From assembly GCF_003987395.1 (NCBI RefSeq), contig NZ_PIPT01000004.1:62001-126000 (forward strand): DNA of 64,000 nucleotides. The letters are read 5' to 3'. Under the pieces are notes generated by a model, which worked only from the letters and a program-made list of their open reading frames with translations, was not told where the DNA came from and did not search any database. Of the stretch, positions 1 through 8,891 are shown in pieces; position 1 is the first letter of the stretch, and each line of letters opens with the position of its first letter. This stretch comes from Pseudidiomarina aquimaris. GTDB taxonomy: Bacteria > Pseudomonadota > Gammaproteobacteria > Enterobacterales > Alteromonadaceae. A program made the translations under genes and the position numbers.

Positions 1-1204
1 TATTGTTAGCTTCTTTGATAGCAGCATCGAAATCAGTGTAACGATACACTTTCAAAAGCGGCCCGAAGTGCTCGATGTCAGGCATTTTTTCGACATTGGT
101 GACGTCCAAAATACCAGGTGTAACAAAGCCTAAGTTGTGGTCTTTCTGCTGCATACGCAGCAATACGTTAGCACCGGCTTCAGCCAAGTCATTTTGCGCC
201 TTGACCATATCGTTTGCAGCCTTCGCAGAAATCATTGCGCCCATGAACGGCTGAGGATCTGCTTCGTAGTCACCCACTTCGATTTGCTTGGTAACTTCGA
301 GTAAGCGCTCAAGAATCGCATCGCCATTTTCGCTGCGCTCGATGAACAAGCGGCGCGCACAGGTGCAGCGCTGACCTGAGGTAATAAACGCCGACTGCAC
401 GATGTCATGCACAGCACCATCGATATCTTTCACATCTTTGACGATCAATGGATTGTTACCACCCATTTCCAGTGCCAAGATTTTGTCTGGGCGACCGGCG
501 AATTGTTTGTGCAATAAATGTCCAGTGGTCGAAGAACCAGTGAAGAACAAGCCATCAATTTGTGGATGTGCAGAAAGTGCTTTGCCGGTTTCTACTAAAC
601 CTTGTACAAGGTTAATAGCGCCCTTCGGCAAGCCTGCTTTTTCCCACAGTTTCACGGTGAATTCAGCTACTTTTGGCGTCATTTCACTTGGTTTGAACAC
701 AACTGTGTTACCCGCCAATAACGAAGGCACAATGTGACCGTTTGGTAGGTGTCCAGGGAAGTTGTAAGGGCCGTAAACAGCGACCACACCATGCGGCTTA
801 TGACGAATAAACGCTTTACCAGCAGGCATTGGGTTTTCAACGGTACCCGTGCGTTCGTGGTAAGCGCGCTCAGATATCGCCACTTTCCCGATCATGGCAC
901 CCACTTCGGTTAAGGTTTCCCACACCGGCTTACCGGTTTCTTCGGCAATGATCTTGGCGAATTCTTGTTTGTTTTCTTCCAGCAACTCCGCGAACTTTTT
1001 ACAAATTGCCAAGCGCTCTTCAAATTCACGATCGGCCCAATCAACAAAGGCTTCTCGCGCAGCCATGATGGCTGCTTCGACTTGTGCTTCCGTCGCACAG
1101 CGACCTTTCCAGACCTCTTCGTTACGGGCAGGATCAATCGACTTAAATTCGTCACCTTCACCAGCGACCCATTGGCCACCAATATAGAGATTCTGTTCTG
1201 ACAT
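1..1204 (-). CDS. astD: N-succinylglutamate 5-semialdehyde dehydrogenase, partial (C-terminus outside window)
   Basis: Oxidises N-succinylglutamate semialdehyde to N-succinylglutamate with NAD, the fourth step of the arginine succinyltransferase (AST) pathway, in the cytoplasm. Reading down from the ATG at 1204 gives [17 protein letters not shown], an aldehyde-dehydrogenase N-terminus typical of AstD. The family catalytic pair is visible: Glu246 in ALEMGGNNP and Cys280 in [10 protein letters not shown], with the usual 34-residue spacing. About 401 codons are present; the family is close to 490, so roughly 90 C-terminal residues are cut off by the window edge. It lies 18 bp downstream of astA on the same strand and is probably cotranscribed with argD/astC and astA. 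astB and astE are not in the window and may lie beyond the left edge. Confidence 0.95.
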   Translation of the reverse strand, partial: MSEQNLYIGGQWVAGEGDEFKSIDPARNEEVWKGRCATEAQVEAAIMAAREAFVDWADREFEERLAICKKFAELLEENKQEFAKIIAEETGKPVWETLTEVGAMIGKVAISERAYHERTGTVENPMPAGKAFIRHKPHGVVAVYGPYNFPGHLPNGHIVPSLLAGNTVVFKPSEMTPKVAEFTVKLWEKAGLPKGAINLVQGLVETGKALSAHPQIDGLFFTGSSTTGHLLHKQFAGRPDKILALEMGGNNPLIVKDVKDIDGAVHDIVQSAFITSGQRCTCARRLFIERSENGDAILERLLEVTKQIEVGDYEADPQPFMGAMISAKAANDMVKAQNDLAEAGANVLLRMQQKDHNLGFVTPGILDVTNVEKMPDIEHFGPLLKVYRYTDFDAAIKEANN

Positions 1205-1222
1205 CTTATGCTCCTTGTATGA

Positions 1223-2242
1223 CTAGAGTGCAACGCAACGCGCTGCATCGCCCTCGCTCAAGCGCAAGGCTTGGGCAGTCTCAGGGCTCATAATAATGGT
1301 ATCGTCGACGAGTTCGACGCGTGCTTGAGCGGCGCGGAAATCACTCACCCGTGTATTACAGACAATGTAACGTGTCGCCTTTGCACTATCTACCGTATCA
1401 ATGCGCACCTTCATGCGGCGGCTCTCACGCACACTCTTGATGTTGGCAACTTCAACTTCAACGGTAGGACCGGCATCAAAAATATCGACGTAACCACGGA
1501 AGCGAAAACCTTCATTTTCAAGCATCCGCAGGGCTGGACGCGTATTTTCATGGACCTTACCAATCACTGCCTGCGCTTCTGGCTCTAACATCTTCACATA
1601 GAGTGGAAAGGTTGGCATCAGTTCAGCAACAAAGGCCTTTTCACCAATCCCCGTAAGATAGTCAGCTTGGTTAAAGTCCATGTTGAAAAAGTGCTTTTCA
1701 AGCCAACTCCAAAACGGTGACTCGCCATTTTCGTTCGACACGCCGCGCATTTCTGCAATCGCAAATTGACTGAAACGTTCGCGGAACTCAGCCATAAACA
1801 ACATACGAAAACGCGAGAGCACGCGGCCATTTTGGTTCTTTCGAAATGGCTCACGCAAAAACAAGGTGCACAACTCACTCACACCGGTGTAATCGTTACA
1901 CAGCGTTAATGTTTCGAGTGCGTTGTAGACATCGAGACTTTTCGAGTGATGAACAACCTTTCCCAAGTGATAGTGATAGAAAGCTTCAGTTAACCCGACC
2001 GCAGCTTCAATACCGCTGCAGCCAACCACTTCGCCCGTCTCCGTATCTTCCATGACGAACAAATAGCCTTCTTCACCCGGTTCACTTACGTGCTCGCGAG
2101 CAAAGGCTTCTTGTGCACGCGCAATACGGCGTTTCAACAAGCCTTCATCGACTGGCAATGAAGTAAAGCCGTAGCCTGACTCCACTGCGCAGGTGTAGAG
2201 CGCCGCATAGTCCTGCGGCGTTATCGGACGTACCACTAACAT
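1223..2242 (-). CDS. astA: Arginine N-succinyltransferase
   Basis: Transfers succinyl from succinyl-CoA to the alpha-amino group of arginine, the first step of the ammonia-producing AST pathway; cytoplasmic. The 339-residue product matches the family in length (about 340) and in its opening, MLVVRPITPQDYAALYTCA. It also carries the family-like stretches GYGFTSLPVD near residue 25 and YLTGIGEKAFVAELMP near residue 200, and a GNAT-type fold is expected. It sits 15 bp downstream of the aminotransferase gene and 18 bp upstream of astD, so the three genes form a compact catabolic operon. There is no sign of truncation. Some gammaproteobacteria carry a paralogous AruF/AruG pair; only one subunit gene is seen here, in keeping with the homomeric AstA type. 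Confidence 0.95.
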   Translation of the reverse strand: MLVVRPITPQDYAALYTCAVESGYGFTSLPVDEGLLKRRIARAQEAFAREHVSEPGEEGYLFVMEDTETGEVVGCSGIEAAVGLTEAFYHYHLGKVVHHSKSLDVYNALETLTLCNDYTGVSELCTLFLREPFRKNQNGRVLSRFRMLFMAEFRERFSQFAIAEMRGVSNENGESPFWSWLEKHFFNMDFNQADYLTGIGEKAFVAELMPTFPLYVKMLEPEAQAVIGKVHENTRPALRMLENEGFRFRGYVDIFDAGPTVEVEVANIKSVRESRRMKVRIDTVDSAKATRYIVCNTRVSDFRAAQARVELVDDTIIMSPETAQALRLSEGDAARCVAL

Positions 2243-2257
2243 AAAGGCTCCGCGGAC

Positions 2258-3481
<1,224 letters not shown>

Positions 3482-3517
3482 TCATTCGGATTCATATACG
3501 GGGATTTGAGTGGCCGT

Positions 3518-3546
3518 ATTATGGCAGAAATTAACTCGTTTGTCGT
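3518..3546 (-). promoter_or_regulatory. Candidate sigma70 promoter for argD-astA-astD
   Basis: On the minus strand, ACGACA (plus 3541-3546) is followed by a 17-bp spacer and CATAAT (plus 3518-3523). These match 4 of 6 and 5 of 6 positions of the sigma70 -35 and -10 consensus. The -10 is about 46 bp before the argD start, leaving a short leader. The call was made by eye; no transcription start is known. Confidence 0.45.
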
Positions 3547-3604
3547 GGCTACAGAGCAGAAAAAACAGGCGTTTCAGCTTGTTGCGTTAAGCTTGCGGGG
3601 ATGC

Positions 3605-3618
3605 TGCATAACTATGCA
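3605..3618. promoter_or_regulatory. ARG-box-like palindrome (putative ArgR site)
   Basis: TGCATAACTATGCA is a perfect 6+6 dyad around a 2-bp centre and resembles the ArgR half-site pattern TGAAT...ATTCA. It lies between the pabA stop and the candidate argD promoter, roughly 100 bp upstream of the expected start point. That position suits activation rather than occlusion, and ArgR is known to activate the ast operon in Salmonella. A weaker partial match, TGAATCCGAATGAG (minus strand, 3481-3494), lies in the leader. The assignment is inference from pattern. Confidence 0.4.
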
Positions 3619-3642
3619 TAGGGTACGAGGATCAATGAATAG

Positions 3643-4242
3643 TTAACGCTGGAAATCGCCGCAAAATTGCACAAAGTTTTGCAAAACCTGATGACCATAT
3701 TCTGTTTCGATGGCTTCAGGATGATATTGCACCCCCCAAATCGGCAGGTCACGGTGGTGAATTGCCATGATCTCCTCGGGCTGCTCGGACGTCCACGCAT
3801 CAACAATCAAGGCGTCAGGTAAACTTTCGGGCGCTAGAACTAAGGAGTGATAGCGCGCTACTTTGAAGCTTTCCGGCAGGCCCTGCATCAAGCCACTGTT
3901 GTTATGTCGTATAGTTGACGTTTTGCCGTGCATGATTTGTTGAGCGCGCACGACCTGAGCTCCGAATGCCTGACCGATCGCTTGGTGCCCCAAACATACA
4001 CCTAACAAGGGCACCAAACCCGCAAATTCGCGAATAGCCGCCAAGGTTATGCCGGCGTCATTGGGTGTGCATGGGCCGGGCGACAAAATGATGCCGGATA
4101 ATTGCAGTTCATGTATTTCTGCCAGAGTGATTTCATCGTTTCGCGCAACTTTAACCGTACACCCGAGCTCGCGCATGTAACGCACAACATTGTGGGTGAA
4201 TGAGTCATAGTTATCGATCATTAAAAACATAGCACGGCTCAC
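3643..4242 (-). CDS. pabA: Aminodeoxychorismate synthase / anthranilate synthase glutamine amidotransferase subunit
   Basis: Class I glutamine amidotransferase that releases ammonia from glutamine for the PabB (4-amino-4-deoxychorismate) or TrpE partner, in folate or tryptophan synthesis. The triad is visible: Cys83 in LLGVCLGHQ, with His174 and Glu176 in QYHPEAIET; the oxyanion-hole motif SPGPCTP is near residue 55. The 199 residues fit the family. The first codon could be GTG at 4242, with a weak AGG in front, or ATG at 4230, which gives the conventional MFLMIDNYDSFT start. The neighbour argD matches the enterobacterial pabA-argD order, so the PabA role is favoured. It lies 17 bp after trpS and is probably in one operon with rpe and trpS. 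Confidence 0.9.
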   Translation of the reverse strand: MSRAMFLMIDNYDSFTHNVVRYMRELGCTVKVARNDEITLAEIHELQLSGIILSPGPCTPNDAGITLAAIREFAGLVPLLGVCLGHQAIGQAFGAQVVRAQQIMHGKTSTIRHNNSGLMQGLPESFKVARYHSLVLAPESLPDALIVDAWTSEQPEEIMAIHHRDLPIWGVQYHPEAIETEYGHQVLQNFVQFCGDFQR

Positions 4243-4259
4243 GAACCTAAAGAGGCGTG

Positions 4260-5267
4260 CTATTCAGGACGAGGGACGAAGCCAATGACGTCATAAACTT
4301 TACGTAACGTTTCCGCTGCATGCGCGCTAGCTTGATTAGCGCCCTTCGCCATGACTTCATTGAGGAAGTCCATGTTGTTGCGATAGTCATGATAACGCTG
4401 TTGAATCGGTTCAAGCATGGCTACCACTGCTTCGGCAGTATCGGTTTTCAAATGACCATACATTTTGTCTTCATAGGCCGGCACTAAATCGGCAATCGGC
4501 GTGCCGGTCGCAGCAGATAAAATCGACAAGAGATTAGAGACACCAGGCTTTTCTTCTACATCAAAATAGATGCGTGCTTGCTCGTCGGAGTCCGTCACCG
4601 CACGCTTTAGTTTCTTGGTGATTTTCTTCGGCTCTTCAAGCAGGCCAATAAAGTTGTTTGGATTGTCATCCGACTTCGACATTTTTTTCAATGGATCTTG
4701 AAGGCTCATTACCCGTGCGCCGACCTCAGGAATAAACGGGTCAGGGATGGTAAAGACATCACCATAAATATTATTAAAACGCGTAGCCACATCCCTTGCC
4801 AGCTCAAGGTGTTGCTTCTGATCGTTACCGACAGGAACTTGGTTCGCTTGATACAGCAAGATATCGGCGGCCATGAGAGCTGGATAGGTAAATAGCCCAG
4901 CATTGATGTTGTGCGCATGACGGTCTGACTTGTCCTTAAACTGCGTCATACGGTTTAACTCGCCCATTTGCGTGTAGCAGTTCAAAATCCAGGCCAGCTG
5001 CGCATGCTCAGGTACATGTGACTGTACGAAGATAGTGCTTTTCTCTGGATCAAGGCCGCATGCCATGTACAGCGCTAAGCCATCTAGCGTTGCTTCGCGT
5101 AATTTTTCTGGTTCTTGGCGCACGGTAATGGCGTGGAGATCAACCAACATAAAACGGCAATCATGGGTATCTTGCATGCGCACCCACTGACGCAGAGCGC
5201 CAATATAGTTACCAATAGAGAGTTGTCCAGATGGCTGGCAGCCGCTTAATACAATGGGTTGACTCAT
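4260..5267 (-). CDS. trpS: Tryptophanyl-tRNA synthetase
   Basis: Class I aminoacyl-tRNA synthetase charging tRNA-Trp in the cytoplasm. The 335-residue length is typical. The HIGH-equivalent motif appears as SIGN (residues 17-20) inside [17 protein letters not shown], and KMSKS is at residues 195-199 in [10 protein letters not shown]. The C-terminus, [11 protein letters not shown], is complete. It lies 29 bp downstream of rpe and 17 bp upstream of pabA. In many gammaproteobacteria gph sits between rpe and trpS, but there is no room for it here. Confidence 0.97.
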   Translation of the reverse strand: MSQPIVLSGCQPSGQLSIGNYIGALRQWVRMQDTHDCRFMLVDLHAITVRQEPEKLREATLDGLALYMACGLDPEKSTIFVQSHVPEHAQLAWILNCYTQMGELNRMTQFKDKSDRHAHNINAGLFTYPALMAADILLYQANQVPVGNDQKQHLELARDVATRFNNIYGDVFTIPDPFIPEVGARVMSLQDPLKKMSKSDDNPNNFIGLLEEPKKITKKLKRAVTDSDEQARIYFDVEEKPGVSNLLSILSAATGTPIADLVPAYEDKMYGHLKTDTAEAVVAMLEPIQQRYHDYRNNMDFLNEVMAKGANQASAHAAETLRKVYDVIGFVPRPE

Positions 5268-5296
5268 GATTATTTCCGTTACTTCACTTAAGTTAA

Positions 5297-5968
5297 TTAA
5301 TTGACCGAGGCCAATTCGGCACGCATGTCGTTAATGACTTGGGCATAATCGGCTTGATTGAAAATGGCAGACCCCGCAACAAACATATCAGCACCTGCGG
5401 CGGCAATTTCGGCGATGTTTTCCGTCTTCACACCACCGTCGATTTCGAGGCGGATATCGAAACCACTGGCATCGATGCGCTGACGCGCTTTGCGCAGCTT
5501 ATCAAGTGTCGCGGGAATAAACTTTTGCCCGCCGAAGCCCGGGTTAACTGACATCAATAAGACTACATCGACTTTGTCCATGACATAATCGAGATAGTGT
5601 AAAGGTGTTGCCGGATTAAAGACGAGCCCCGCTTTGCAGCCATGATCGCGAATTTGCTGCAAGCAGCGGTCGACATGGGTCGCAGCTTCGGGATGGAAAG
5701 TGATAATCGAGGCGCCAGCATTGGCAAACTCGTCGATCATTCGCTCCACTGGCTCTACCATCAGGTGCACATCGATAGGAGCCTCAATGCCGTAATCTCG
5801 TAACGCCTTACACACCATTGGGCCAATGGTTAGATTGGGGACAAAATGATTGTCCATCACATCGAAGTGGACCACGTCGGCACCCGCCTTCAATACAGCA
5901 TCGACTTCTTCGCCTAAGCGCGCAAAATCTGCGGACAAGATTGACGGGGCGATAAGATAATCAGCCAT
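5297..5968 (-). CDS. rpe: Ribulose-phosphate 3-epimerase
   Basis: Interconverts ribulose 5-phosphate and xylulose 5-phosphate in the pentose phosphate pathway. I chose the ATG at 5968 ([19 protein letters not shown]) because GGAG stands 6 bases before it and this is the normal N-terminus. A longer reading to 6028 would add 20 residues with no family match. The 223-residue TIM barrel shows the family motifs [15 protein letters not shown] near residue 30, HLMVEP near 68, [12 protein letters not shown] near 140 and EIDGGVK near 175, including the metal-binding His and Asp residues. It is the first gene of the rpe-trpS-pabA group. Confidence 0.96.
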   Translation of the reverse strand: MADYLIAPSILSADFARLGEEVDAVLKAGADVVHFDVMDNHFVPNLTIGPMVCKALRDYGIEAPIDVHLMVEPVERMIDEFANAGASIITFHPEAATHVDRCLQQIRDHGCKAGLVFNPATPLHYLDYVMDKVDVVLLMSVNPGFGGQKFIPATLDKLRKARQRIDASGFDIRLEIDGGVKTENIAEIAAAGADMFVAGSAIFNQADYAQVINDMRAELASVN

Positions 5969-6051
5969 AACAAACTCCGATGTAATGAAAGTGACCCAAA
6001 TCACGCGTAAGCTGCGTAGAAAGTGCACTAGTGTACCAGACCTATGAGCGC

Positions 6052-6078
6052 TTGCCAGTCAAAAAAATACGCTATAAT
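6052..6078 (+). promoter_or_regulatory. Candidate sigma70 promoter upstream of the 6148 gene
   Basis: A consensus TATAAT (6073-6078) is preceded by TTGCCA (6052-6057), with a 15-bp A-rich spacer that is shorter than the ideal 17. It points rightwards into the small unknown gene and DUF2970 pair, about 70 bp before the GTG start. It lies in the divergent gap with rpe. Confidence 0.5.
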
Positions 6079-6147
6079 GCTTGGCAAATACCTCTAGTTA
6101 CTGTTAAATTGTACGTAATTCACACAATTGGTGTAGGAGTGTCGAAC

Positions 6148-6504
6148 GTGGCAAAACACGTCGCAAAAGCTACCATACAAAAAGCCAAGCAGCACAAGAA
6201 AGCCTTTTCCGGGTTTGTTGTGGCGGGGCTCTTTGTGTCTATGGCGATGTTTGGCACCGACAGCACTGGTACTATTACGGCTTCTGAAGAAGCGTGTAAG
6301 AAACTTCTGAATAACTCCGAGCAACCAGCAGCAGTACAACAATGCATTGAAAGCAATACAACCAGTACTTTAAGCTGGTCAAGCTGGTTCCGTGGCGGCA
6401 GTCGATCTACCCAATTCCACTTCCTTGATTTGTTCGAGTTGCTGTTTGGTGATAGTGAACAACAAGCGCATAAGTACGGCAGCAACAAGAAAGTCAGCCT
6501 CTGA
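6148..6504 (+). CDS. Small single-pass membrane or secreted protein, function unknown
   Basis: I do not recognise this family. I chose the GTG at 6148 because AGGAG stands 8 bases before it and translation then begins VAKHVAKATIQKAKQHKK, a strongly basic amphipathic start. Upstream codons back to 6031 remain open but run through the likely promoter. The 118-residue product has one hydrophobic segment (about residues 24-37, SGFVVAGLFVSMAMFG), then a Ser/Thr-rich region with two Cys residues (EEACKK and QQCIES) and an aromatic patch around WSSWFRG. This suggests a positively charged cytoplasmic tail and a periplasmic domain, possibly with a disulphide (inference). The stop is 2 bp before the DUF2970 gene, so the two are translationally linked. 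Confidence 0.7.
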   Translation: MAKHVAKATIQKAKQHKKAFSGFVVAGLFVSMAMFGTDSTGTITASEEACKKLLNNSEQPAAVQQCIESNTTSTLSWSSWFRGGSRSTQFHFLDLFELLFGDSEQQAHKYGSNKKVSL

Positions 6505-6506
6505 TC

Positions 6507-6701
6507 ATGAGCGCTAACCAACCTAATTTCTTCAGTGTTATTGTTAGCGTACTTGCTGCACTCTTTGGGGTGCAAACTGAACAGAATCGCCAGCGCGATT
6601 TCACCAAAGGTCACCCAGGCATTTTCATCGCGGTAGGCGTATTCTTTATCGTTCTCTTCGTTGCGACCTTACTCTTAGTGGTCAACCTAGTCCTGCCCTA
6701 G
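6507..6701 (+). CDS. DUF2970 family small membrane protein
   Basis: This 64-residue protein matches the DUF2970 pattern: an N-terminal SVLAALFGVQTEQNRQRDF stretch, then one transmembrane helix (residues 40-62, FIAVGVFFIVLFVATLLLVV). Members are inner-membrane proteins of unknown function common in gammaproteobacteria. It starts 2 bp after the preceding small gene, so both are probably made together. The stop codon lies within a 9-bp inverted repeat shared with the convergent prlC end. Confidence 0.8.
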   Translation: MSANQPNFFSVIVSVLAALFGVQTEQNRQRDFTKGHPGIFIAVGVFFIVLFVATLLLVVNLVLP

Positions 6702-6719
6702 GCGCATCATCTAGGGCAG
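6693..6719. terminator. Hairpin between convergent DUF2970 and prlC genes
   Basis: CTGCCCTAG (6693-6701) and CTAGGGCAG (6711-6719) form a perfect 9-bp stem with a 9-base loop. The hairpin covers the whole 18-bp gap between the two convergent stops and includes the DUF2970 TAG. No long T-run follows on either strand, so terminator activity is inferred from position. Confidence 0.5.
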
Positions 6720-8786
6720 CTAAAGTGCCGCCCCAGCCTGTTCTAATGACTCAATGCCTGAATGGCGTAACAGTGCTTCGACATCTGGCTCGCGACCACG
6801 AAACTCTTTGAATAGCGCCATCGCGTCACGCGTACCACCGCGCTCCAGAATGGCATGCAAGAAATCTTGACCTACCTCGCGACTAAAAATACCTTCTTCT
6901 TCAAAACGGCTGAACGCATCAGCAGAAAGAACTTCAGCCCACTTGTAGCTGTAGTAACCCGCCGCATAGCCGCCAGCGAAAATGTGCCCGAAACTATGCT
7001 GAAAACGGTTGTATTCAGGTGGTTTTCGCACCGCGACTTGCGCTCGAACTTGATCGAGAATGCTTTGGATTTGATCGCCTTGTTGCGGGTCATAATCGCG
7101 GTGAATACGCAAATCAAAAAGACTAAATTCTAGCTGCCGCACCATTTGCATCGCTGACTGGAAGTTTCGCGCCGCAAGCATACGATCTAACATTTCCTGT
7201 GGTAGCGACTCACCGGTTTCGTAATGACCGGAAATAATGGCCAAAGCATCCGGCTCCCAGCACCAGTTTTCAAGAAACTGTGAGGGCAACTCTACGGCGT
7301 CCCAAGCGACCCCGTTAATGCCTGATACGCCGGCAACATCAACTTGCGTTAGCATATGATGTAAGCCATGTCCAAACTCGTGGAACAAGGTTAATACCTC
7401 GTCGTGGGTGAACAATGCCGGCTTGTCACCTTGCGGCTTATTGAAGTTACAGGTCAGATAAGCCACTGGCCGTTGCAGCTGTTGCTGCTGGGTCACGCGT
7501 CGTACAGCACATTCAGCCATCCACGCGCCACCACGCTTACCGCTGCGGGCATAGAGATCTAAAAAGAAGCTGCCACGCGGCTCGCCATTGCTATCGGTGA
7601 TTTCGAAATAGCGCACATGTTCATGATATTGAGAAGGCGCTGAGGTCTCACTAATTTGCATTCCAAACAGGCTTTCTACGACGCTGAACAAGCCTTTCAG
7701 AACTTGCCCTTCTGGAAAGTACGGGCGGAGTTCTTCATCGGAAATCGAATATTTTTGTTGTTTCAACTTCTCGCTGAAGTAGGCAACATCCCAAGCTTCC
7801 AGTTGAGCTACGCCAAAGGTTTCACGCGCGAAATCAACAACCTCTTGATAGTCTTGTTTGGCCTGAGGGAGTGAGCGGCTGGCGAGATCCTGCAGAAAAC
7901 CCTCGACCTGCTCGGGTGACTCAGCCATTTTGGTTGCTAAGCTCAACTCAGCGTAATCTTTAAAACCCAGCAATTGTGCTAACTCATGACGCAAGGCCAA
8001 GGTTTCCGCCATGATCTCAGTGTTATCATAGTTGCCAGCTTCTGGGCCCTGATCGGAAGCTCGCGTAGTAAAAGCTTGGTACATGACTTTGCGCAATTCG
8101 CTGTCGTCGGCATACATCATGACCGGCAAGTAGCTCGGAATCGATAAACCAAAGCGCCAGCCTTGCTGTTCATTTTCCTCTGCGGCACTTGCGGCGGCTG
8201 CAATGGCACTCTCAGGCAGGCCAGCCAAACGCTTCTCGTCCGTCACCAGATAGTGCCAACCATCGGTGGCATCCAACAAGTTGTTGCTGAACTTCGATGC
8301 TAAATCAGAGAGGCGCGTCTGAATTTCCGCGTAGCGCTTTTTCTCATCTGCCGGCAAGGCAACACCGGAGAGTTTGAAGTCACGTAATGTATCGCTGACC
8401 ACTCTGCGTTGCGCTTCGCTTAATTCAGCGAATTCGTCGCTATCCGCCAGAGCTTTGAAGGCTTTGTACAAACCTTCATGTTGACCAACAAAGGTGCCGT
8501 AATCGCTTAACATAGGTAAACATGCGTCATGCGCCTCACGCAATTCTGGCGAGCTCACGACCGCGTTCATATGCGACACTGGCGACCAACTGCGTTCCAG
8601 CAAGTCGTCGACCTCTTCCAGAGGCGCCACAAGGCCTTGCCATGAGAAGTCGCCAGCCGCGATCACTTGCTCTATGGTCGCTTTGCAAGCTGCAATACGT
8701 TGCTCAATTGCAGGCACGATATGCTCTGGTTGAATAGCAGCAAATGGCGGCAAATGGTAATCACCTAATAAAGGGTTTTGACTCAT
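6720..8786 (-). CDS. prlC: Oligopeptidase A (M3 family zinc metallopeptidase)
   Basis: Cytoplasmic thimet-type oligopeptidase that degrades short peptides, including signal-peptide fragments, in the family. The 688-residue protein carries the zinc site HEFGH at residues 469-473 within LTLFHEFGHGLHHMLTQ. The downstream Glu ligand is expected in the WDAVELPSQFLENW stretch. The start MSQNPLLGDYHLPPF is preceded by AGAGGA at good spacing. The length fits E. coli PrlC (about 680). It is divergent from the DPP IV-like gene, which adds to the local concentration of peptidases. Confidence 0.96.
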   Translation of the reverse strand: MSQNPLLGDYHLPPFAAIQPEHIVPAIEQRIAACKATIEQVIAAGDFSWQGLVAPLEEVDDLLERSWSPVSHMNAVVSSPELREAHDACLPMLSDYGTFVGQHEGLYKAFKALADSDEFAELSEAQRRVVSDTLRDFKLSGVALPADEKKRYAEIQTRLSDLASKFSNNLLDATDGWHYLVTDEKRLAGLPESAIAAAASAAEENEQQGWRFGLSIPSYLPVMMYADDSELRKVMYQAFTTRASDQGPEAGNYDNTEIMAETLALRHELAQLLGFKDYAELSLATKMAESPEQVEGFLQDLASRSLPQAKQDYQEVVDFARETFGVAQLEAWDVAYFSEKLKQQKYSISDEELRPYFPEGQVLKGLFSVVESLFGMQISETSAPSQYHEHVRYFEITDSNGEPRGSFFLDLYARSGKRGGAWMAECAVRRVTQQQQLQRPVAYLTCNFNKPQGDKPALFTHDEVLTLFHEFGHGLHHMLTQVDVAGVSGINGVAWDAVELPSQFLENWCWEPDALAIISGHYETGESLPQEMLDRMLAARNFQSAMQMVRQLEFSLFDLRIHRDYDPQQGDQIQSILDQVRAQVAVRKPPEYNRFQHSFGHIFAGGYAAGYYSYKWAEVLSADAFSRFEEEGIFSREVGQDFLHAILERGGTRDAMALFKEFRGREPDVEALLRHSGIESLEQAGAAL

Positions 8787-8891
8787 GCGGCTTCCTCTTG
8801 AATAATGCGCTGTGTAAGTACTCTACAGCAGATGTTTGGCCGAAGTTCAATTTTTCAAGGCGGCAACTGCCCAAACAGGACAACAATAATC

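Noticed and set aside
8805-8891. N-terminal extension of the DPP IV-like gene
   Set aside because: The downstream ATG at 8892 gives a canonical lipoprotein signal; the extension has no family match.
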